A DNA stretch of 64,000 nt. Origin: GCA-003244245 sp963823755 (GTDB taxonomy: Bacteria; Actinomycetota; Actinomycetes; Mycobacteriales; Pseudonocardiaceae). Positions 47,088-54,401 of the stretch are shown one piece after another; position 1 is the first letter of the stretch; the number at the start of each line of letters is the position of its first letter. The stretch is taken from contig CAWGMP010000007.1 in the NCBI GenBank assembly GCA_963823755.1, forward strand, positions 496,001-560,000, read 5' to 3'. The translations under genes were made by a program, and so were the position numbers. The notes beneath the pieces are model-generated. The model saw nothing but the letters and a program-made list of their open reading frames with translations. It was not told where the DNA came from and searched no databases.

Positions 47088-47909
47088 TCAGGGTTTTCGT
47101 CCCACGCCACCGAATGCATCCACCTCGGCAAGTACGCCGAAGGAGTTCGCTTCGGGCCGCCAACGCGGACACGAGACCACGCCCGGTTCCATGAGTTCCA
47201 GGCCGTTGAAGAAACCGGTGATCTGCTCGATGCTGCGCAGACAGTAGGGGGTCGAGCTGGCCTGGTTCCAGACTTGCATGGCCTCATCGAACTCTTTCCC
47301 ACGAACGACGTTGGTCGTGTCAGTGAGCGCGAGGTAGCTCCTGGAGGGCAGGGCATCCATGAGTCGGTTCACGATGGTGTACGCCTCGACGTCGTCGGTG
47401 ATGTGACCCAGGATCCCGTTCAGCATGAGTGCGACCGGTTGGCCGAAGTCCAGCGTCCGGACGGCCGCTTGCAGGATCGTATCGGGTTCGCGCAGGTCTG
47501 CGTGGATGTGCTGACACACGCCCGCGGGGGAGGTGGTGGTGAGCAAGGCGCGGGCGTGCGCCAGCACCAAGGGGTCGTTGTCGACGTAGACGATGCGTGA
47601 GTCTGGGGCCACCCGCTGGGCGGCCTCGTGGGTGTTGTTGGCGCTCGGCAGGCCGGCGCCGATGTCAAGGAACTGGCGAATACCCGCTTCACCGGCCAGA
47701 TACCGGACCGAGCGGGTGATGAACGCTCGGGAGGCGCGGGCTACCGGGATGATGTCCGGGAAAATCTCACGGAACTGGTCGCCGACCTCGCGGTCTACGG
47801 GATAGTTGTCCTTGCCGCCCAGCCAGTAGTTCCAGATCCGGGCCGACTGCGGCACGGTGGTGTCAATGTCGGACGATTCCTGGCCGGGAGTGGACGACCT
47901 GTCTGTCAC
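47088..47909 (-). CDS. SAM-dependent methyltransferase, DUF574/PF04672 type
   Basis: 273 residues. The family start DTTVPQSARIWNYWLGGKDNYPVD and the Rossmann SAM site FLDIGAGLPSANNTHE (motif I) with VYVDNDPLVL (motif II) are clear. The family is abundant in actinomycetes and its substrate is unknown; members often sit by DUF397/HTH pairs, which are absent here. It is convergent with the LCP gene across 67 bp. Confidence 0.93.
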   Translation of the reverse strand: MTDRSSTPGQESSDIDTTVPQSARIWNYWLGGKDNYPVDREVGDQFREIFPDIIPVARASRAFITRSVRYLAGEAGIRQFLDIGAGLPSANNTHEAAQRVAPDSRIVYVDNDPLVLAHARALLTTTSPAGVCQHIHADLREPDTILQAAVRTLDFGQPVALMLNGILGHITDDVEAYTIVNRLMDALPSRSYLALTDTTNVVRGKEFDEAMQVWNQASSTPYCLRSIEQITGFFNGLELMEPGVVSCPRWRPEANSFGVLAEVDAFGGVGRKP

Positions 47910-48081
47910 GGTTGCACCTTCGCTTTGCTCCGCGTCGCGACGGCATTGTCAAGTTAGCGCCGAGGAAAATCAGGTAAACTTTTCCAGTCACCAGGGATAG
48001 GGGTTATCCATCGGAGTTTGGTTACTGCATCCTGTGCGCACTGAAGCAAAATTGATCATGACATGGTTGGCCCGGCAGGGC

Positions 48082-48130
48082 TGATATCAGTGCTGTCGCC
48101 CCTTTGATCAGAGAGTGGGGGTGATATCAG
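48082..48130. promoter_or_regulatory. TGATATCAG repeats in a long AT-richer gap
   Basis: The palindromic TGATATCAG is at 48082-48090 and 48122-48130, 40 bp apart. The wider gap (47910-48604, 695 bp) is AT-richer than the flanks. It also has TCGATT twice (48244 and 48254), and possible promoter sequence for the methyltransferase (TTTACC and TAACTT on the minus strand). A fragment of a possible RHH protein lies at 48353. The rest shows no gene I can support. Confidence 0.35.
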
Positions 48131-48352
48131 ATTGACCGCGCAGCAGCCGGAGGCTGGGGGCTATCACGTGGCGGCGCCAGGCCGAGGAGGAGGTTTCCGG
48201 CAGGCGTCTCAGGACCGTGACCCGCTTAATCAGGTGAATATCATCGATTCTTTTCGATTAAAGTACCGCCTGCCGGGGCGATCCGGGTCACATATAACCT
48301 GAACGGAGTAATCCTCATGGTCGAATGACGGCACTTATCACATCCAGAGCGA

Positions 48353-48544
48353 CTACTCCTGTACTCCGTGAACGCACCCTCCGGACACGAGCAATTTACG
48401 GAGCTGCTCCGCTGTGGCGTGCACGTCACACCCCCAGCGCTGCGGGTAGCCCTCAGGGTTGCACGCCGCATCAAGCCGTGCGAGCACCCACGCACGGATC
48501 AGCGCAGTGGGCTGGACATCACGGTCAACGGCCAGCAGGCGCAA
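48353..48544 (-). pseudogene. Possible remnant of a ribbon-helix-helix (antitoxin-like) protein
   Basis: 63 residues from TTG 48544. Frame continuing upstream reads ELGDRIEELRLL, then AVDRDVQPTALIRAWVLARLDA, a pattern resembling CopG/RHH proteins. An in-frame TAG at 48575-48577 and no proper start suggest an interrupted gene. A one-base change near 48570 would join an upstream frame. No partner toxin is visible. Evidence is only a pattern match by eye. Confidence 0.35.
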
Positions 48545-48604
48545 TTCCTCGATCCGATCACCGAGCTCACCGGTCTACCGGCTACGCCCTAGGCTACGGA
48601 GTCG

Positions 48605-49288
48605 ATGACCATCACCGACCAGGTACTCGGTCCGTTGCTACGCAGCGACCCGGCCCGACCGCGGATCACCCACTACGACGACGCCGCCGGCAGCCGCATC
48701 GAGCTGTCCGGTGCGACGCTGGCCAACTGGGCGGCCAAGACCGCCAACTGGTTACGCGACGAGCTGGACGTCCAACCCGGCGACACCGTCGCGGTGTTGC
48801 TGCCGCCGCACTGGCAGACCGCCGGAGTGCTGCTCGGCGCATGGTGGTGCGGCGCGACGGTCACCGTGTCACCCGCTGCAGCGGTGACCGTCGCCCTGTG
48901 CGGGCTTGATCGGATCGCCGATGCCGCCGGCGCGGACGAGGTGGCAGCGCTGGGGCTCGACGCGCTGGGCATGGGCATCGCGGTACTGCCGCCAGGGGTC
49001 CGGGACTTCGCCAGCGAGGTCCGGGTACACGGCGACGATTTCACGTCCAGTGGCCCGGGCGTGGACACCGACATCCTCCTCACCACCGCCCGGAGCCGAG
49101 CTGCGGAACTGAGCCTGGCCGCTGGTGACCGCCTGCTGTGCACCAGGAACTGGGACGCGACCGTGCCCGGTGAGGTGCTCCTCGCGGTGCTCGCCGCGGA
49201 CGCGTCACTGGTGCAGTGCACCGGCGCCGATCCCGCCGCACTGACAGACCGCTGCGCGGCTGAGCGGATCACCACCACCCTGACGTGA
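48605..49288 (+). CDS. TIGR03089-family protein (Rv3268-like, AMP-binding N-terminal relic)
   Basis: 227 residues. Starts MTITDQVLGPLLRSDPARPRI, then YDDAAGSRIELSGATLANWAAKTANWL and GAWWCGATV, resembling only the N-terminal part of acyl-CoA synthetases; the P-loop-type AMP site and C-terminal domain are missing, as is normal for this family. Function unknown. The position between the LCP gene and purEK matches Rv3268. ATG 48605. Confidence 0.9.
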   Translation: MTITDQVLGPLLRSDPARPRITHYDDAAGSRIELSGATLANWAAKTANWLRDELDVQPGDTVAVLLPPHWQTAGVLLGAWWCGATVTVSPAAAVTVALCGLDRIADAAGADEVAALGLDALGMGIAVLPPGVRDFASEVRVHGDDFTSSGPGVDTDILLTTARSRAAELSLAAGDRLLCTRNWDATVPGEVLLAVLAADASLVQCTGADPAALTDRCAAERITTTLT

Positions 49289-49480
49289 CCGCCCGGACTC
49301 GACTGTCGACTTTTCTCCACGCTTCCAACGGCCGTCACGGGTGGGATCGAGACGACTTGCACGTCCGTCATCGGGTCCGCAACTCCCCGTGCCCGCAACG
49401 CCGATCGGCTCGCAGGCGGTTCCCCGAGTACCCGCGATACCCTGTTGCAGGGCAGCGATCGGCGAGATTCGGCAGGGGCC

Positions 49481-50638
49481 ATGCGGCGCGTTTTCATGTT
49501 GATTGTCGTGGCAATGGTGCTTGCCGCATGCTCAGGGGGATCCCAGAGCTCGGCCCGCAGGGGCGCTTCCCCGCGTCCGCAGGCGCAGGTCACCACGTTG
49601 CCTGGCGACAGGGCCGAGAACATCAGCCCGACGCTACCCGTCTCCGTGCGGGTCACCGGGGGCGTCCTGCAACAGGTGGCGCTGACCAACCCGGACGGCA
49701 ACGCGGTGGCCGGCACCCTCAGCGCTGACCGGAGCAGCTGGACCAGCACTGAGCCATTGGGCTACGGCAGGACCTACACCTGGAGTGGCTCCGCGGCCGG
49801 CCCGGACCGGCTGTCCGTTCCCGTCGCCGGTACGTTCACCACCGTCAAACCCCAGCGCCAACTCCACGCCACTGTGAACATCGGCGACGGTGACACCGTC
49901 GGCATCGCCGCTCCGATCATCCTGCAGTTCGACGGACACGTGTCCGACAAGGCCGCCGTGGAGCGTGCGCTGCAGGTGCAGGTCTCCGCGCTCACCGAAG
50001 GATCGTGGGCCTGGTTGCCCGACGACAACGGCGGCTCCCGTGCGCACTACCGACCCAGGGACTACTGGCAGTCCGGCGCCCAGGTCAGCGTCACCGCGAC
50101 GCTCTACGGCGTGGCGTATGGCGACGGCTCCTACGGCAAGGAAGATATCAGCACGAAGTTCAAGATCGGTCGTTCTCAGATCGTCAAGGCCGATGTGAAC
50201 AGTCACCGCATGATTGTCATCCGGGACGGCCAGGAGGTGATGAACTTCCCGGCCAGCTACGGGCTGAGCTCCGATCCGAATCGCAACACCACCAGCGGCA
50301 TCCACGTCGTGATGAACAAGGCACAGACCGTGCTGATGTCCAACCGGGCCTACGGATATGTCAACATACCCGAGCACTGGGCGGTGCGGATTTCCAATAA
50401 TGGAGAATTCATCCATGCTAATCCGGAGACCACCGGTGTGCAGGGCTCCTCCAACGTCACCCACGGCTGCATCAACTTGTCCACTGCGAATGCCCAGGAA
50501 TACTTCGACGCCGCGATCTTCGGGGATCCGGTCGAGGTCACCAACAGCCCAACCCCGCTGACCGGGGCCGACGGCGACATCTATGACTGGACCGTACCGT
50601 GGGACAGCTGGCTCGCGCTGTCGGCCCTGCACTCCTGA
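49481..50638 (+). CDS. Lipoprotein L,D-transpeptidase (LdtMt2-like)
   Basis: 385 residues. The N-terminal signal has the lipobox LAAC (acylated Cys near 15), then a disordered Ser/Arg linker, two immunoglobulin-like domains (about 50-240) and the YkuD catalytic domain (about 245-375). The active site THGCINLS includes the catalytic Cys, with the upstream His in EFIHAN. It forms 3-3 peptidoglycan cross-links. ATG 49481. Its stop is one base from the start of the MEDS gene, so an operon is possible. The 190 bp upstream show no clear signal. Confidence 0.95.
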   Translation: MRRVFMLIVVAMVLAACSGGSQSSARRGASPRPQAQVTTLPGDRAENISPTLPVSVRVTGGVLQQVALTNPDGNAVAGTLSADRSSWTSTEPLGYGRTYTWSGSAAGPDRLSVPVAGTFTTVKPQRQLHATVNIGDGDTVGIAAPIILQFDGHVSDKAAVERALQVQVSALTEGSWAWLPDDNGGSRAHYRPRDYWQSGAQVSVTATLYGVAYGDGSYGKEDISTKFKIGRSQIVKADVNSHRMIVIRDGQEVMNFPASYGLSSDPNRNTTSGIHVVMNKAQTVLMSNRAYGYVNIPEHWAVRISNNGEFIHANPETTGVQGSSNVTHGCINLSTANAQEYFDAAIFGDPVEVTNSPTPLTGADGDIYDWTVPWDSWLALSALHS

Positions 50639-50639
50639 C

Positions 50640-51605
50640 ATGGTGAGCACTGTCGACACCAGCCCGGCTGGCGGGTCGTTGGCTCATCAAGGATTGCTGT
50701 ACGGATCGGAGGACGAGTTCCTGGCAGGCACTGCGCCATTCATTCGGGATGGATTGGAGTGTGGCGACGCGATCTGGATCGTGACGACGGTCCGCAATGC
50801 TGGATGGCTGCGAGTCACGCTGGGTGCGGATGCCCGGCGAGTGGTCTTCGACGATTGCAGCCAGTGGTACCGGCATCCGGTGCGGACGCTGGCGGCCCTG
50901 CATCGCACCGTGCGAGCAGTGGACGCCGGCGGGCAGCGGCTACGGCTGATCGGGGAGCCGTTGTGGACCGCGCGCACCGGGCAGGACAGGAGGGAACGTG
51001 CTCGGCTCGAATCCCTTGTCAACGTTGCGCTCGCCTCGGCGAACGCCTCGTTCATGTGTACCTATGACACCCGCGTGGTAGCTTCCGAGGTGGTAGCCCA
51101 GGTGGCCCGAACGCACCCCGAGCTGGTCGTCGACGGCGATGCACGGCCGAGCCCCAGCTATACCGACCCGGCGACGTTCAACGCCGAATGCGACAGGTTG
51201 CCGTTGCCCGATCCGCCGCCCTCGGCGCTGCGGCTGGCGTTCGACCGGCTCGGTCAGCTGGCTACCTTGCGAACGTTCATGACCTCCTATGCCACCTGGG
51301 CTGGTGCGACCGCACAGTCGGTCGAGCGGTTCGTGCAGGCGGTCGACGAGGTCGCAACCAACGCGATCGAGCATGGCGGTGGATCTGGTGTGCTACAGAT
51401 CTGGATCGGGCCGCAAACCATGACGTGCGAAGTCCGCGACAACGGTACGGGCTTGTCCGACCCCTTGGCCGGGCACCTGCCTCCCCCCTACGACCGTGCG
51501 AACCAACGTGGGCTGTGGTTGGCCCGCCAGTTCAGTGACCTCGTGGAAGTGCGCAGCGACCGGGGGGGCACGACGGTACGGTTGCATCTGGCCCTTCTAC
51601 CCTGA
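50640..51605 (+). CDS. MEDS-domain / HATPase anti-sigma-type regulator, copy 1
   Basis: 321 residues. MEDS domain (about 1-190) starting HQGLLYGSEDEFLAGTAPFI, then an RsbW-like HATPase (about 205-321) with N box DEVATNAIEHGGGSG, G1 DNGTGLSDP and G2 RGLWLARQFSD. MEDS modules are thought to sense small metabolites or redox state; the ATPase part may act as an anti-sigma kinase on a STAS partner. A STAS gene lies 1.1 kb downstream on the other strand. ATG 50640 is near the upstream stop. Closely related to copy 2. Confidence 0.88.
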   Translation: MVSTVDTSPAGGSLAHQGLLYGSEDEFLAGTAPFIRDGLECGDAIWIVTTVRNAGWLRVTLGADARRVVFDDCSQWYRHPVRTLAALHRTVRAVDAGGQRLRLIGEPLWTARTGQDRRERARLESLVNVALASANASFMCTYDTRVVASEVVAQVARTHPELVVDGDARPSPSYTDPATFNAECDRLPLPDPPPSALRLAFDRLGQLATLRTFMTSYATWAGATAQSVERFVQAVDEVATNAIEHGGGSGVLQIWIGPQTMTCEVRDNGTGLSDPLAGHLPPPYDRANQRGLWLARQFSDLVEVRSDRGGTTVRLHLALLP

Positions 51606-51659
51606 CGACGGTTCGTCTTTGTCCAGACCCGTTTGAGAACCCGGCGCTTCGGGAAGTCC

Positions 51660-52670
51660 ATGGATCAGTCGCAGGGGCGTCAGCAAGAGGGGTATGCGGT
51701 GGTGACAGGCAGCGCGTTGCGCAGCGTCAACACCAACCGACATTGCGGGTCGATGGTGCATCAGGGGTTGCTGTACGGGTCGGAAGACGAGTTCCTGGCG
51801 GGCACTGTCCCGTTTATTCGGGATGGCCTGGAGCGCGGTGACCCTATCCGGATCGTGACCACGGACCGTAACGCCGGTTGGTTACGGGCGGCGCTGGGTG
51901 GAGATGCTCGAGATCTGGCATTCTGCAACAGTGACCAGTGGTACCGGCATCCGGTGCGGGCGCTGGCGGCAGTGCACAGTGTTGCGCAGGCGGCGAGTTC
52001 GGACGAGCACCGGCTGCGGATGATCGGCGAGCCGTCGTGGGCCAACCGCCCCGAACTGGAGAGAAGAGAGTGGGCCCGGCACGAATCGCTGATCAACGTC
52101 GCCCTTGCCGACGCCGCACTCGTGTGCACCTACGACACCCGCGTTGTGGGTCCTGATGTCGTGGCCGAGGTGGCCCGGACTCACCCGGAACTGGTTGTCA
52201 ACGGCCACTCCCACCCCAGCCCGAGCTACACCGACCCGGCGGTGTTCAACGCCGAATGCAACAAGTTCCCGTTACCTGGGCTGCCACCCCCGATTCTGTG
52301 GCTAAGGTTTCGCCAGCTGGATCAGCTGGCTACCTTGCGCACGTTCGTGACCTCCCATGCCGCTCAGGCAGGAGCAGCGGCACCGGCCGTCGATCAGTTC
52401 GTGCAGGCGGTCGACGAGGTCGCGACCAACGCTATCGAGCATGGCGGTGGATCGTGCGTGCTGCAGATCTGGATCGACCCGCACACGATATCGTGTGAGG
52501 TCAGCGATACCGGTGCCGGACTGCCCGACCCTTTGGCCGGGCACCTGCCTCCCGGCTGCTTCACCGCCTGCGGACACGGGCTGTGGCTGGCCCGACAGTT
52601 CAGTGATCTCGTCGAACTGCATAGCGACGCCGCGGGCACGACCGTCAGACTCCATCTGACCTTACCCTGA
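51660..52670 (+). CDS. MEDS-domain / HATPase anti-sigma-type regulator, copy 2
   Basis: 336 residues. Same two-domain layout as copy 1, with near-identical stretches (GLLYGSEDEFLAG, AFVRPERTH-region TYDTRVV, ARTHPELVV, DEVATNAIEHGGGS). A tandem gene duplication followed by divergence of the N-terminus and the sensor interior is likely. ATG 51660 is 54 bp after copy 1 and the frame also reads from TTG 51633. Function as for copy 1, presumably with different signal. Confidence 0.88.
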   Translation: MDQSQGRQQEGYAVVTGSALRSVNTNRHCGSMVHQGLLYGSEDEFLAGTVPFIRDGLERGDPIRIVTTDRNAGWLRAALGGDARDLAFCNSDQWYRHPVRALAAVHSVAQAASSDEHRLRMIGEPSWANRPELERREWARHESLINVALADAALVCTYDTRVVGPDVVAEVARTHPELVVNGHSHPSPSYTDPAVFNAECNKFPLPGLPPPILWLRFRQLDQLATLRTFVTSHAAQAGAAAPAVDQFVQAVDEVATNAIEHGGGSCVLQIWIDPHTISCEVSDTGAGLPDPLAGHLPPGCFTACGHGLWLARQFSDLVELHSDAAGTTVRLHLTLP

Positions 52671-52688
52671 AGCAGCCGGCGCTGGCTG

Positions 52689-53045
52689 TCAGTTGTTCAG
52701 GGCGTCGGGCACGCTGTCAGCAAAAGTGAAGTGTTCCCGCAGCCCGGTGGTCTCCAGTGTCCGGTTGGCGGTCGGAGAGTTGCACACCAACAGCAGGTGG
52801 CGGTTTTGCTCGGTAGCAAGTTCGTTCACCTCGAACAGCACCCGGAGCCCGGCCGAGGCCAGGAACTGCACTCCGTCGAGGTTCACCACCACGACCCGGG
52901 CCACGGCCAGATGCGCATGCAGGAAAGCGGCCAGTCTCGGTGCCGTCAGCGCATCCACCTCACCGGTCACGGTGACGACGCGGGTATCGGACCCGTGCTC
53001 GGCCATCTGCAGACCCACGATGTCTGCCGGGTATGCGCTGCTCAT
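52689..53045 (-). CDS. STAS-domain anti-sigma factor antagonist
   Basis: 118 residues from ATG 53045. VVTVTGEVDALTAPRLAAFLHAHL, then the phosphorylation segment VVNLDGVQFLASAGLRVLFE with a candidate Ser, and LLVCNSPTANRTLETTGL. It is convergent with the two HATPase genes, and could be the phosphorylation target of those kinases in a partner-switching module. No sigma factor is in the window, so the end output is unknown. Confidence 0.9.
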   Translation of the reverse strand: MSSAYPADIVGLQMAEHGSDTRVVTVTGEVDALTAPRLAAFLHAHLAVARVVVVNLDGVQFLASAGLRVLFEVNELATEQNRHLLLVCNSPTANRTLETTGLREHFTFADSVPDALNN

Positions 53046-53186
53046 CCTCCCGAGGGTATAGCGCAAGTCACAGGGAAGCATCCCGGCGGCGGTCGACATC
53101 GTCGATCGGTCCTACCAAGTCGGTGTGCGGCAGCACCGTGATCTCACGCACCCAGACTGCACGGTTACGACCACTACCCTCGGGCA

Positions 53187-53835
53187 ATGCGGGAGACCTT
53201 TCACACCGAGTTGGACATCCTGATCGGCGACCTGGCCAGCACGGCTCGCCTGGCCGGGCAGATGATGACCGATGCTTCTGTCGCACTTCATCATGCCGAC
53301 CTTGAGCTTCTCCGATTCGGTCATCGCCGGCAAGGCGGAGCTGAAGGCATTGTGCGACGACATGGACGAGCGCTGCGTCAGGCTGCTCGTCCTGCAGGCA
53401 CCGATGGCTACTGACCCGCGGATGGTGGTCGCGGCCATGCACGCAGTGGGCGACCTGCAGCGGATGTGCACCCTGGCTCAGCACATCGCCAAGATCACCC
53501 GGATGAAACATCCGGCCGCGCCGCCCCCAGGCGAGGTCCGTCCGGTCTTCGCGCGGATGGGCGTGCTCGCTACCAGCTTGGCGCAGGACGCCGCGACAGC
53601 GATCGAGAGCCGTGACCCGATGTCCGCTGACCGGCTGACGCAGGACGACGATGAGGTGGACGCGCTGCGCCGCAGAATCTTCCGGATCCTGTTCTCTGAG
53701 GACTGGTCGCACGGGGTGGAGCCGGCGGTAGATGCCGCGCTGATCGGCCGCTACTACGAGCGCTTCGCCGACCATGCGGTGGCGATCGCCCGCCTGGTCA
53801 GCTTCCTCGTCACCAGCCCGCCACCCGAACGGTGA
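53187..53835 (+). pseudogene. phoU: PhoU-like phosphate regulator, single-base frameshift
   Basis: The 5' part (53187-about 53310) encodes MRETFHTELDILIGDLASTARLAGQM, the normal PhoU start, and the 3' part (from about 53311 to 53835) continues with SVIAGKAELKALCDDMDERCVRLL and the rest of the helical-bundle protein in the +1 frame. An extra C near 53310 separates them; the joined product would be about 215 residues, normal for PhoU. This could be a true inactivation, a sequencing error or, less likely, a translational shift. PhoU limits the phosphate regulon; no pst genes are nearby. Confidence 0.82.
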
Positions 53836-54401
53836 TGCGGTTGCGGTTGCGCAAGAACTCCCCGCTGATGTTGCGGCGAGACGACACCGGCCCAGGGATA
53901 TCTCCATCTTCAAACGATGTGTTCGTGCCGTCCCGATCTGCACAACTGCACAATCGGTGTGGAAGATCTCTCGACGATCAAGGATGTTGACGTGCACCCG
54001 CTCCGACCTGCCGATACATGGATGCTACGTGACACGTCCACATCAAAAAGAATCAAAGAATCACAGCTACTGTAGGACGTTCCGGAAATCGTCGCTCTAC
54101 CGGCTGCGATGAGTACTTCTTGGTTGGCGTCATTGTCTCGTTGTTGAGCGTTGTTTCGTCCGCTGGGACGGCCCAGAGACGGCCCGATGCGCGGAACCAG
54201 CCATGGTCCCGCACGTGCGGACAGATGGTGAGGGGTGCATGGAGTCGAGGGCTTCGGAAGAAGATCTACTTTGTCTGTGTGGCCTGGCTTGTCAGGCGTC
54301 TTGTGCTACTCGGCTGAACGGGTGGTCGGACGTGGTACGCCTGGGTCGTCTGAGAGGTCGGACGTATCGTCCGTTGCCTACGAGGCGTGGGGCTGGGGGT
54401 T
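53836..54401. promoter_or_regulatory. Gap upstream of TIR-WD40 gene, with repeats
   Basis: 566 bp with no supported gene. Just before the TIR gene, GGTCGGACGT is repeated at 54324-54333 and 54356-54365, 32 bp (three helical turns) apart. It overlaps an inverted repeat CGGACG-TAT-CGTCCG at 54359-54373. The 10-mer ACGTATCGTC (54362-54371) also occurs upstream of the paralogue (62618-62627, minus strand). Likely an operator shared by both copies. The first 300 bp show nothing I recognise. Confidence 0.4.
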
